From JBBIJR01 sp037445875 (GTDB lineage: Bacteria; CLD3; SB21), in assembly GCA_037445875.1 (NCBI GenBank), contig JBBIJR010000044.1:1-29517 (forward strand): a stretch of DNA of 29,517 bases, read 5' to 3'. The position numbers were made by a program, and so were the translations under genes. Below, piece after piece: positions 15,939 to 24,417 of this stretch. Within the stretch, counting starts at the first letter, position 1, and each line of letters begins with the position of its first letter. The notes beneath the pieces were generated by a model. That model worked only from the letters and a program-made list of their open reading frames with translations. It was not told the origin of the DNA and did not search any database.

Positions 15939-17933
15939 TCAGCCGACCATCAGGTTCTCTTCCGGGTAGGTCTCCTCTTGTCTGGATCGCCCCTCGCTGG
16001 CCACCGCGAAGGCAATGGACAGGGTTCCGACGCGTCCCAGGAACATGCACGCCATGATGACGGTCCTGCCCGCTTCGGAAAGTTCGCCGGTAATACCTCG
16101 GCTGAGACCCACCGTGGCAAAAGCGGACACCACTTCGAAGACCACGTCGTGGATGGGGAGGGTCGGATCGGTCAAGGACAAGGTGAACACGGCGAGAAAG
16201 ATGGCCGTCACCGCGAACGTGACGACCATGAGCGCACGCACGATAGCGACCGCTGGAAGTTGCCGCCTGAAAATACGGATGCGGTCCTGTCCGCGCAGAT
16301 TGCCGAACGACGAAACGAGCATGATGCCGAACGTTGTCGTCTTGATCCCGCCTCCGGTGGAACCCGGCGAGGCCCCGATGAACATAAGAAAGACCATCAC
16401 AATGAAAGCCGACATACCCAACGTGTCGATGGGGATGGTATTGAACCCGGCCGTGCGGGCCGTGATGGCTTGGAATACCGCGTGATGGGTCTTCTCGACG
16501 GCCGATAGGCCCGCCAGCACGTGGCCGGTTTCCAGCGCCAGCAGCACAACGACTCCCGACGCAATCAATATGACCGTCAGGATCAGGACAAATCGCGATT
16601 GCACGGAAAGCTCGTCCCGGTAGCGATCGAGCATTTCACGGATCGTATGAAATCGTTTTGCCGATTCCCCGTCCGGTACTCCGCCTTCCTTCCTGGCGAA
16701 CAGCCGTGCCGGCAACGCTTTCCAGAAAGAGTCCCATATCAGCCTGACGCGGACCATCGGCCGGCTCACGAGACGGTGGAAGGCCACGCTGAATACGTTT
16801 CGGATGACGGTAAAGCCGAGACCGCCCGCCACGATCAATCCGGCGACGGAGTACTTGCTGGCCCAGCCTAGTTCCTCCCTCGCCAGACTGTCCGGCCAGA
16901 GGGCGAAACCTGCGTTGCAGAAAGCGGAGACGGCGTGAAAGGCCGCATAGTAGGCCCGCTGCCAGACGCTGTCCCAGACCATGGCGCTCCACCGCGGCCC
17001 CCAGGATTCGAAGAGCACGACGGCACCGGCAATCTCGCAGAAGAAGGTGATAAAGAATATCTGCCGCAGCGTCTTACCGGCCTCATCGAACGATTCGGCG
17101 TTCAACACGTCCCGGACGAGAACACGTTCGCGAAACGTAACGCCGGAACTGAAGAACATCGCAAAGAACGTGGCGAACGTGATTACGCCGATGCCTCCGA
17201 TCTGTATCAACAGGAGGATGACGATCTGGCCCGTCAACGTGAAGTGACTGCCCGTGTCCACAACGGTCAGGCCCGTGACGCACACAGCGCTCGTGGCCGT
17301 GAACAGTGCATCCATGAGACCGGTAGTCTTGCCCGGCGTGGTGCACCTGGGCATGGTCAGCAGGGCCGCGCCCAACAGGATCGCGATCAGGAAGCCCAGA
17401 ACGATGCTCTGCGAGGGGTGGAACTTCAGCGCGGCGAACCGGCTGCTGTACTTTGCCAGACCGGCCAGGAAGCCGACGAACAGGTACAGCTGGGTGATGG
17501 CCAGGTAGACCTGTGTCAAGAGCCGGTAATCGATGGATCGCAAAAAAAGGTCGAGGCTTTCGATACCGAACCAGTTGAAGAAGAGCGCGTTCTGGGTGAG
17601 GATGGAGAGCGTCAGGAGCAGGTGGACCCACCGGCGTCGGAAATGCGATCGCAGAAAGAACCCGGAGCGGAACGTCACCGCCTGGGCCACGGCAACCGAC
17701 AGCTTAAGGGCATAATCGAGGACAAACAGCCAGATGACGGTAAGGACCGTCGCGTCGATCCAGATCTCGAGTGCTTCCGGAAGGTAGAATCCGTACGCCG
17801 CAATCAACAGGCCGACGACGACGAAACTCACCAGAAAAATGGCCCGGTCGGACCACTCGGAAACGCGGAAGAGTTGGCGGCGAAGCCGCGCGGTTTCGCT
17901 GAACGGATTGGAATCCCGCTTGTCTTGAGACAT
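15939..17933 (-). CDS. ktrB: Trk/Ktr-type potassium uptake membrane subunit
   Basis: This 664-residue inner-membrane protein belongs to the TrkH/KtrB superfamily, whose four M1-P-M2 repeats form one K+ pore. The pore loops are visible in order: TSAVCVTGL (about 214-222), SAFCNAGF, TARTAGF and SAFATVGLS, each with the conserved glycine of the selectivity filter. GASPGSTGGGIKT is the conserved loop before the last repeat. The core starts near residue 172. The first 165 residues are an extra membrane region with about four helices, including DYALKL and an arginine-rich FFLRSHFRRRW, which looks like a voltage-sensor-type S1-S4 bundle. Partner KtrA/TrkA is not in the window. The gene starts 16 bases after the macro-domain gene, with no clear Shine-Dalgarno sequence. 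Confidence 0.93.
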   Translation of the reverse strand: MSQDKRDSNPFSETARLRRQLFRVSEWSDRAIFLVSFVVVGLLIAAYGFYLPEALEIWIDATVLTVIWLFVLDYALKLSVAVAQAVTFRSGFFLRSHFRRRWVHLLLTLSILTQNALFFNWFGIESLDLFLRSIDYRLLTQVYLAITQLYLFVGFLAGLAKYSSRFAALKFHPSQSIVLGFLIAILLGAALLTMPRCTTPGKTTGLMDALFTATSAVCVTGLTVVDTGSHFTLTGQIVILLLIQIGGIGVITFATFFAMFFSSGVTFRERVLVRDVLNAESFDEAGKTLRQIFFITFFCEIAGAVVLFESWGPRWSAMVWDSVWQRAYYAAFHAVSAFCNAGFALWPDSLAREELGWASKYSVAGLIVAGGLGFTVIRNVFSVAFHRLVSRPMVRVRLIWDSFWKALPARLFARKEGGVPDGESAKRFHTIREMLDRYRDELSVQSRFVLILTVILIASGVVVLLALETGHVLAGLSAVEKTHHAVFQAITARTAGFNTIPIDTLGMSAFIVMVFLMFIGASPGSTGGGIKTTTFGIMLVSSFGNLRGQDRIRIFRRQLPAVAIVRALMVVTFAVTAIFLAVFTLSLTDPTLPIHDVVFEVVSAFATVGLSRGITGELSEAGRTVIMACMFLGRVGTLSIAFAVASEGRSRQEETYPEENLMVG

Positions 17934-17949
17934 GCGGCAGTTTAGGTGG

Positions 17950-18471
17950 CTACGAGGACTTTTTCAAGGATGTGTACGCCTGCTCGTACGTACGGAGCGT
18001 GCGTTCGTCGAAGCAAACAAAAACCAGTTCCTTGAGCCAGTCGGTATCCTTCAGCACTTCGAGGCACGTCGAAATGGCGATCGGGGCGGCCCGGTCGACG
18101 GGAAATCCGTACACGCCCGTACTGATCGAAGGGAACGCAACCGAGCGGACGCTGTGTTCCCGGGCAAGCTTAAGAGCATTGCGGTAGCAGGACGAGAGCA
18201 GATGTTCCTCGTCGTGACCGCCGCCGCGCCACACGGGCCCGACGGTGTGGATGACCCATCGGGCGGGCAGACGATAGCCTTTCGTGACCTTTGCCTCGCC
18301 CGTCGGGCAGCCGTTCAGCGTGCGGCATTCTTCGAGCAATTGCGGTCCCGCGGCCCGGTGGATCGCTCCGTCCACTCCGCCCCCGCCAAGCAGAGAGGTG
18401 TTGGCCGCGTTGACGATCGCATCGACTTTCTGCAGCGTGATGTCGCCCCGGAGGATGTGGATGGTGGTCAT
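17950..18471 (-). CDS. ymdB: Macro-domain protein, O-acetyl-ADP-ribose deacetylase (YmdB-like)
   Basis: This 173-residue single macro domain should bind ADP-ribose and remove the acetyl group from O-acetyl-ADP-ribose, or act on ADP-ribosylated targets. Motifs are GDIT (9-12), DAIVNAANTSLLGGGGVDGAIHR (with Asn21, Asn24 and Asp34 at the active site) and the later PSISTGVYGFP loop. Length is typical, and there is no signal peptide, so it is cytoplasmic. Its ATG overlaps the stop of the upstream exported BNR-like gene (ATGA), and ktrB starts 16 bases after its stop. Three unrelated products thus seem to share one transcript. Confidence 0.95.
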   Translation of the reverse strand: MTTIHILRGDITLQKVDAIVNAANTSLLGGGGVDGAIHRAAGPQLLEECRTLNGCPTGEAKVTKGYRLPARWVIHTVGPVWRGGGHDEEHLLSSCYRNALKLAREHSVRSVAFPSISTGVYGFPVDRAAPIAISTCLEVLKDTDWLKELVFVCFDERTLRTYEQAYTSLKKSS

Positions 18472-18962
18472 CGGAGCAACAACATCTTTCGCGTACGAAC
18501 GTTGCCATCCATTTTTGACGTGTACAGATAGATTCCGCTCGCCAGATCGTGCCCGAAGTCAATATCAACTTGCTTCTCAAGTAAGTCGTACGGATAGACA
18601 AAATCGTTCGTTCGTGACACGAATACACCGTTGTTTGTGATATAGGAGAGGAATGCATTTCCGTTACGGTCGAACCCGGCAGAGGGGTCAATAGTATGCA
18701 CACTTGATCCACCCTCGAATTCCGCTTCTTGCCATGAGCGGCCGCCATTCGTTGAAAAACTGTAACCGACTCGGGAAGTTTCGTCATTTCCCTCAGGGAA
18801 GTCGTTCCACGCAGCCAATACATAAATTGGTGGATCAGGACAGATTGCAATGGTTGTTTCTTTCTGCGGCTTGTTATTGCTTGATATCTGTACATTTTGG
18901 AATTGTGCTCTGGCCGAAAAAGTTATTGCCAACAATGTTATGCTCCCCACAATGGCTTTCAT
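18468..18962 (-). CDS. Exported BNR-like protein, apparently shortened, with T9SS tail remnant
   Basis: The 164-residue product has a signal peptide (MKAIVGSITLLAITFSARA) and about 100 residues of sialidase-type BNR propeller (VGYSFSTNGGRSWQEAEF, DPSAGFDRNGNAFLSY). It then passes without a stop into HDLASGIYLYTSKMDG..RTRKMLLLR, the last third of a type IX sorting domain. Full proteins of this kind have several propeller blades and a complete sorting domain starting with NPFN, so the middle seems to be lost in frame. The start at 18962 has AAGGAG nearby; the frame extends to 19013. Its stop overlaps ymdB (ATGA). The remaining blade is too small to fold as a propeller, so this is probably a decaying gene, though it is still open. 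Confidence 0.6.
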   Translation of the reverse strand: MKAIVGSITLLAITFSARAQFQNVQISSNNKPQKETTIAICPDPPIYVLAAWNDFPEGNDETSRVGYSFSTNGGRSWQEAEFEGGSSVHTIDPSAGFDRNGNAFLSYITNNGVFVSRTNDFVYPYDLLEKQVDIDFGHDLASGIYLYTSKMDGNVRTRKMLLLR

Positions 18963-18985
18963 ATTCGCTCCTTTCGTATAGAGGC

Positions 18986-19306
18986 TTAACGTACAAGACT
19001 TATCTTGCAGCACACTCCGCCGTCTTCAGTTTGAAAGCTGATCACATACACTCCACTGGCAACGGTTTTACCGGACGCGTCTCTGCCATCCCACACAACC
19101 CCATGACGTCCGGCCTGTGCAAGGCCGGAGACAAGGACTCGCACGCGCTGACCCAGCACATTGTATACGGCCAGTGTTACGTCCATCGTGCGCTCCAGTT
19201 CGTATTCGACCGTTACCGACGAATTGAACGGATTCGGAAAGCTGCGCACCAGGCGGAAAGATGCGGGGTGTTGGCGAGGCCTTGGTTTGTCCACTTCTGT
19301 AATCAA
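18986..19306 (-). pseudogene. Detached T9SS C-terminal sorting domain of the LVIVD protein
   Basis: This open stretch encodes FPNPFNSSVTVEYELE..., VYNVLGQRVRVLV..., GRHGVVWDGRDASGKTVASGVYVISFQ and a final KISLVR, a complete type IX (Por) sorting domain of about 85 residues without a signal peptide. It would be useless alone. Reading the same frame upstream of its apparent ATG gives GFSEGVDAKGGIVVSACEIGVELYLLN, a natural continuation of the LVIVD protein. It is therefore the 3' part of that gene, cut off by a one-base frameshift near 19392. Full gene span: 18986-21297. Confidence 0.8.
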
Positions 19307-19308
19307 GT

Positions 19309-21297
19309 TCAGCAGGTAGAGCTCAACGCCGATCTCACAAGCCGAGACGACAATCCCACCTTTGGCGTCAACTCCTTCGGAGAATCCTGTTGGAAGTACT
19401 CCGCCAAAGAAACCGGGGCGTTCACGTTCGAAACATCATAGATTCCGGTGTAGTCCTCAGCCCAATAGACGAACGTCGAATCAGCAACCATGTCGATTCC
19501 AATGAAACTACCCCCGACGGTCCTCGGTGTCTCACCGATCACGATCGGATTCGCCGGATCGGATATAGAAAGCACTTTGAAGTCGTCCACCGCATCCGCA
19601 AACGCCAATGTGTCCTTCAGCGCAACTCCTCTGACGACACCGCCGTTCGGGAACGATCCAATCTCAAATGGAGATTGAGGAGAATGGAAGTCGACAACTC
19701 TCATCCCACCGTAGTCGGTAGCCAGCACAAAAAGACTGTCGTCAGATACATCGATTCCCAATGGGCTGAATTGGCTCAGGTAGACACCTACCTGCTGCAG
19801 GCTATCAACGTCGCTAACATCCACAACCGCCACAACACTGTCCACAGCACCACTCTGCACTTGTGTAACCAACAGGAGGTTACCTTTGATGGCTAGCTGG
19901 TTCTGATAATAAGTCTGAGAATAGGCAGCTATGCTGCGGTGATGTCCGCGAACCATTGTATTGATCGGATCGGAGATATCAATTGCCCACACGCCCCTTC
20001 CCGGATACTCCTGTCGATCTGACCACACAACCAGGTATGCGAAATCGCCAGACACCGCAACGTCACTTACCGGTCCGCCACCCATGGTCAAAGCGGGATT
20101 GGCGTTTCCTACCGCGATCGGACGAGTGGGATCGGAAATATCAAGAATCCACAGCCCTCCTCGGCCGCAAGCGGCAAAGACATACGGCTCCCGGATGACC
20201 ACATCATACACCACTCCACCTGTCGGAACGAACGAAACTTCGCTCAGAACATCGCCGGTCTCGTGGAGAAGGATGGCACCGGCTTCGCACGTAGCGATCA
20301 CCACGTCCCCTGACACTGCGATGTGCGGGGGCTCGCTGGAGTACGTCGCCACGGACGGCGTGAACTGGCTGATGATCTGGGGCTGTGTCGGGTCGGAGAT
20401 ATCCACGACGGTCAAACCGGAATCTTCCCTCATGGCGAACATATATGAACCCTTGACGGCAAGTGAACTACCGGGACTGAAGTTGCCCGTCCCAAGGAGA
20501 ACGGGATTGAGCGGATCGGCTATACTATATATCTTCAAGTAGAAAGCCCACGCATCGATTAGAAGTGTATCCGCAACAAGAAGGGCACTGCCATAGACGT
20601 CGGGAGGGTTGAACGCTACCGGATTATCCGGATCGGCCGCATCAATGACCCATAGCTCCGGCCATTCACGGCTGGTGGCGTACACCGTCGTGCCCCTGTG
20701 TTCAACGTTATAGATAAACTCTCCCGGAATGGGAACACTCGAACGCACATAAGGAACGTGGGGATCGGAGATATCTACAATCACAACGGTGCCCCACACC
20801 GTTGATACGTAGGCCATCGAGTCTGCGACGCTCACTCTGAGGGCCGCGCCGCTGATGGAAACCTGCCCCAGCCAAACCGGTCTCGCGGGATCCTCCAGGT
20901 CCAGAATGACCAGCGGGCCGGCAACGAGGTAGGCTTTGTTATCCTTGATTTCGATGTCCCGGATGAGCCACGGCGCCACGTACTCCGCTATGATCGTTGG
21001 CGCTTGAGGATCGGTGATATCGAGAATCTGGAAAGTCCTGCCGTTGCCCACGAATGCGAGCGTACCCTCGATCTTCGCTGATTTGCACGGTCCCCATGCC
21101 CATTCACCGATCTTCTTCAGTGGAGAACCTGAGTCCGGCAGGACCACTGATCCAGGAGGCTCGAGAAACAACTCATCCGGAGGGGTGGTTGGCACAGACA
21201 AGGCGCGCGGTCTTTGTGCCTGTAAGGAAGGCGGCAGGCCATCATTCAATATCAACAGTGCCAGAACCTGCCAGCAGGATAGGATTCTGTTAAGCAT
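19309..21297 (-). CDS. Exported LVIVD-repeat (beta-propeller) protein, frameshifted at its 3' end
   Basis: The 662-residue open part has an N-terminal signal (MLNRILSCWQVLALLILNDG...LQAQ) and about a dozen repeats of 42-45 residues with the pattern (V)xI(V/L)DISDPxxPxxxG followed by two to three strands. These are LVIVD repeats, which fold as propellers and are common in large exported proteins of FCB bacteria and archaea. The last residues, after AEYFQQD, do not fit the repeat and end quickly. A missing C in the run TTCC (TTCCC in the intact form) would restore AEYFPTGFSEGVDAKGG and join it to the sorting domain. The start at 21297 is preferred over 21315 because the signal peptide begins there. 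It has its own promoter at 21388-21416. Confidence 0.8.
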   Translation of the reverse strand: MLNRILSCWQVLALLILNDGLPPSLQAQRPRALSVPTTPPDELFLEPPGSVVLPDSGSPLKKIGEWAWGPCKSAKIEGTLAFVGNGRTFQILDITDPQAPTIIAEYVAPWLIRDIEIKDNKAYLVAGPLVILDLEDPARPVWLGQVSISGAALRVSVADSMAYVSTVWGTVVIVDISDPHVPYVRSSVPIPGEFIYNVEHRGTTVYATSREWPELWVIDAADPDNPVAFNPPDVYGSALLVADTLLIDAWAFYLKIYSIADPLNPVLLGTGNFSPGSSLAVKGSYMFAMREDSGLTVVDISDPTQPQIISQFTPSVATYSSEPPHIAVSGDVVIATCEAGAILLHETGDVLSEVSFVPTGGVVYDVVIREPYVFAACGRGGLWILDISDPTRPIAVGNANPALTMGGGPVSDVAVSGDFAYLVVWSDRQEYPGRGVWAIDISDPINTMVRGHHRSIAAYSQTYYQNQLAIKGNLLLVTQVQSGAVDSVVAVVDVSDVDSLQQVGVYLSQFSPLGIDVSDDSLFVLATDYGGMRVVDFHSPQSPFEIGSFPNGGVVRGVALKDTLAFADAVDDFKVLSISDPANPIVIGETPRTVGGSFIGIDMVADSTFVYWAEDYTGIYDVSNVNAPVSLAEYFQQDSPKELTPKVGLSSRLVRSALSSTC

Positions 21298-21387
21298 GCC
21301 CAATTCTTCGAGCATCTCAGGCGCTTGTGAATGCGGCGGAGGAGGACAACGGGCATGAGGGGACCAAAGGAGTTGCGCCGTACCTCA

Positions 21388-21416
21388 AAGATAAGCGGGA
21401 TCCCTTTCTCAGTCAA
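21388..21416 (-). promoter_or_regulatory. Predicted sigma70-type promoter of the LVIVD gene
   Basis: TTGACT (21416-21411) and TATCTT (21393-21388) are exactly 17 bases apart on the minus strand, giving a leader of about 84 bases. It separates this unit from the beta-helix gene. Confidence 0.6.
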
Positions 21417-21462
21417 GCGAGCAAAACGAAACAACAATCTGCATCCGTATGTGGACTGAGAA

Positions 21463-24399
21463 TTACTTGAGCAGCATCAACTTTCTCGTCTTCACATAAT
21501 CACCCGCCTCCATCCGATACAAATACACGCCCGATGCGACGACTTTGCCTGAATCATCTTTCCCGTCCCACGCCACACGATGTGACCCTGCGGTTTGAGG
21601 CCCGTTCACGAGGGTCCGCACTTGCTGCCCGAGCAGGTTGTAAACGGTGAGGGTGGTGTGGGTGTTCACCGGTAACTGGTAATTGATCACTGTCTCATTG
21701 TTGAAAGGGTTTGGATAATTCGCTTTCAGTGCAAATCGCCCAGGCAGACCTTGCGGCGGCGTTTCGATCCCTGTGACCGGAGACACGATGAGCTCGATGG
21801 GATACGACAGCACACGCGCGGTCGTGTCGTTGCTGATGACGAGCACGTGCATCGTGTACGTTCCCGCCGCCAGATCCACGCTGTCGAACAGCGAGACCGT
21901 GACCTCACCCTCGCCGCCCGCCTCGATGAGTCCGAACGACGGACGGATACGAAGCCATTCCACCCGCGCCGTATCGATGATGAGGTAGCGGTAGCCCCCG
22001 GCGCCGGTGTTGGAAAGCGTCAGCGGAATCTCGGTACCGGAATCCTGATCGATGGTATCGCTGATGGCAAATCCCGACGTATTGACCACCGGCAGCGGCT
22101 CTTCCTCGAACGTCAGCGTCACCGGCAGCGTTTTGCGCGGCTGCACCGGATCGTTGGAGGAGACGACGAGCCGCGCGGAGTACGTGCCCGGCGCTTTGCT
22201 GCCGAGCGCCGTGACCTCGATCGAAGCGCTGTCGCCCCACGCCACTGTGTCCGCCTTGACCGCCATGCCGATCCACGACGGGTTCGTCTCGACGCCGCGC
22301 AGCATGTGGCCCAGATCCGGCGCCGCATCGGGAATGTGCCGCGGCGAGTACGAACCGTCCCCCGTCAACAGCGCTTCGAAACCGTCCGTCGTTGCGTACG
22401 CCGAGGCCAGGTTGGCGCTGAGGTAGTTGTCGAAGCTGAAGGGCGGGATCGCATAGAGGCGGAACGACACGCGCGGACCGGAGCGCGTGAGCGAGAGCGC
22501 CGTCGCCACGGGGGTGAACGTCGTATCGTCGGACGCAATCATCGCGGCAGGAACGGGCAGCAGCGTAGGACTCGTGGTGAAGACGAGTTCGTACTCCGAT
22601 CCCACGTCCGTCGGCACGAGGCCGAGACTGGAAAGGGACGGGAAAAGTCCCGTTGTGAAATCCTGGTCGACATCCCAGGAAACGACACCAAGTATATTGG
22701 TGTCGGCCGGCGCATTGAAATACACCTCCACGTCCACGTATGTATAAATGAACGTGCCAAACCGCAGGCTCGTTTTCAATACATCCGGATAGACCAGGCC
22801 GTTGATGCCGATCGGGTCTCCGAGGAAATCGTTCGCCGGATCGTACACGACCACCGAATCGTTGGCGAGGTCCGGGCCGAGCGGCGGGACCGGAACCTCC
22901 GGCCGCTGCATTTCGTGCAGTGCTCTTAACGCACGCGCCAGCGACACGTTCCGATTGACCGCACCGGCCGATGCAGAAGATACTGGCCCTCTCGTCCCGT
23001 GCACCGTCGATTCAAAGGTGTCCTTCAGAGCCACGGTCAGGCTGGCCGTGCCGGTATTCGTGATCGTGAATAACCCGCTCTTCATCGAACCCACGTAGAT
23101 GGAACTTCCCAATCCCGTCACCGGTCCCGTGATCAGGCGGGGTGTGTCAACCGTATCGCGGAAGGGCCAGTAGTTTACAGTTCCAAGCACGCTGCTGTCG
23201 GGATGGTGGAAGATGAACGACTCCACCGTGTCGGGATGCATCGATCCCCAGAAATTGTTCTCCGCCCTCTGGGTCTGAGGAGAGTTGTTGTACAGATTGT
23301 ACACCACGCCGCCGTTGCCGTTGTTGTAAATGCGGTTGCGGCCGTCGTCCGTCGTGTCGGGAGTCGAGAGATCGCCGAGCCGGGGTTGGGCCTGGCCTAA
23401 ATAGACCGTCACGCCCCAGTGGTTGCCGCGAATGACGTTGCGGGCGATGATCGGCTGATCGGTCGCCCCTCCGCTCAGCGTAATGCCGCTGCCCGATACA
23501 CTCGCGTCGGGATTTATGTCGTTGTACTCAATAATATTATCCCGGATGACGACCGAGATGTTCGGATCGGAACCGAACCCACCGCACGCGATGCCGAACG
23601 AGTTGTCGTGGATGTGATTATTCTCGATGACGCCGGATATACTGGCGCTGGAGTAAATGTTGGAAAGGCTGATGCCGCCCGCCAGCCCGTTGGCAATTTC
23701 GTTGCCGCGGATGGTTACGTTGACAGCGGTTCCGGAATTCGTCTGGATATTGATATGGTTCCGGTTTCGAAAGGCCGTCGGAGCCAGATTGCATCCTGAG
23801 AAATAGTTCTCCTCGACGATCAGACTGGAACCGCTGGCGAGAATTCCGCTCCGGTAATTATCCACCACCCGATTGTAGCGGAATACCGCGGCGGAATTAG
23901 AAAAGCGTACGGCCTGGCCCGTGCCTCCAGAACCCGACGGATCGCTGTTGTTGGTGAACGTGCAACGGGTAATCTCCGGTGCACAGGTCAGTACGTACAG
24001 CGCCGTTGATGCGTCGCGGACCACGCAGTACTCCAGCGTGCCGCCCGCCGAGGCGCCGTCGATTCGCAGGCCCGCCCAGCTGTTGGGGTCCGGCATTGTG
24101 TAATGGAACCGCACCGAATCGGCCGCCGTTCCGACCGCCCGCAGCCATCCGTTCACAGTCAGTCCGGCAGTGGAGGCCGTAAGCGTCACATCGGAGCCGG
24201 CCGGAACGGTCAGCGTGTCCGTTGCCGTGACGGTGACGAGGGCGTTGATCGTATAGGACGGAAAACTCCCGGTCACGACGCCGCTCGAATACGCAACGAG
24301 GCTGTCGAGGGTCCAGGCCAGCGAATTACCCGGCGTCGAATATTGTGCCGAAAGACTCAGCGGCACCGACAGCATAAGCAGCAGGATCGTTTCTTTCAT
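21463..24399 (-). CDS. Exported right-handed beta-helix protein with T9SS sorting domain
   Basis: This 978-residue protein has a signal peptide (MKETILLLMLSVPLSLSA). An N-terminal beta-helix region of about 100-400 residues carries repeated NxI..N turns (VIENNHIHDNSFGI, VIRDNIIEYNDI, IIARNVIRGNHWGV). The middle has further beta domains, including two Ig-like parts with YSARLVVSSNDP and YTMHVLVISNDT. The last 85 residues (894-978) are a complete type IX sorting domain: NYPNPFNNET, VYNLLGQQVRTLV, SGKVVASGVYLYRM and TRKLMLLK. The N-terminal helix is of the NosD/pectate-lyase fold, but no catalytic site is clear, so carbohydrate binding or adhesion is as likely as lyase activity. GAGGAG precedes the ATG. 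It starts 18 bases after the diguanylate cyclase gene and is probably cotranscribed. Confidence 0.85.
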   Translation of the reverse strand: MKETILLLMLSVPLSLSAQYSTPGNSLAWTLDSLVAYSSGVVTGSFPSYTINALVTVTATDTLTVPAGSDVTLTASTAGLTVNGWLRAVGTAADSVRFHYTMPDPNSWAGLRIDGASAGGTLEYCVVRDASTALYVLTCAPEITRCTFTNNSDPSGSGGTGQAVRFSNSAAVFRYNRVVDNYRSGILASGSSLIVEENYFSGCNLAPTAFRNRNHINIQTNSGTAVNVTIRGNEIANGLAGGISLSNIYSSASISGVIENNHIHDNSFGIACGGFGSDPNISVVIRDNIIEYNDINPDASVSGSGITLSGGATDQPIIARNVIRGNHWGVTVYLGQAQPRLGDLSTPDTTDDGRNRIYNNGNGGVVYNLYNNSPQTQRAENNFWGSMHPDTVESFIFHHPDSSVLGTVNYWPFRDTVDTPRLITGPVTGLGSSIYVGSMKSGLFTITNTGTASLTVALKDTFESTVHGTRGPVSSASAGAVNRNVSLARALRALHEMQRPEVPVPPLGPDLANDSVVVYDPANDFLGDPIGINGLVYPDVLKTSLRFGTFIYTYVDVEVYFNAPADTNILGVVSWDVDQDFTTGLFPSLSSLGLVPTDVGSEYELVFTTSPTLLPVPAAMIASDDTTFTPVATALSLTRSGPRVSFRLYAIPPFSFDNYLSANLASAYATTDGFEALLTGDGSYSPRHIPDAAPDLGHMLRGVETNPSWIGMAVKADTVAWGDSASIEVTALGSKAPGTYSARLVVSSNDPVQPRKTLPVTLTFEEEPLPVVNTSGFAISDTIDQDSGTEIPLTLSNTGAGGYRYLIIDTARVEWLRIRPSFGLIEAGGEGEVTVSLFDSVDLAAGTYTMHVLVISNDTTARVLSYPIELIVSPVTGIETPPQGLPGRFALKANYPNPFNNETVINYQLPVNTHTTLTVYNLLGQQVRTLVNGPQTAGSHRVAWDGKDDSGKVVASGVYLYRMEAGDYVKTRKLMLLK

Positions 24400-24417
24400 G
24401 ACAGGTTCTCCTCGGTA

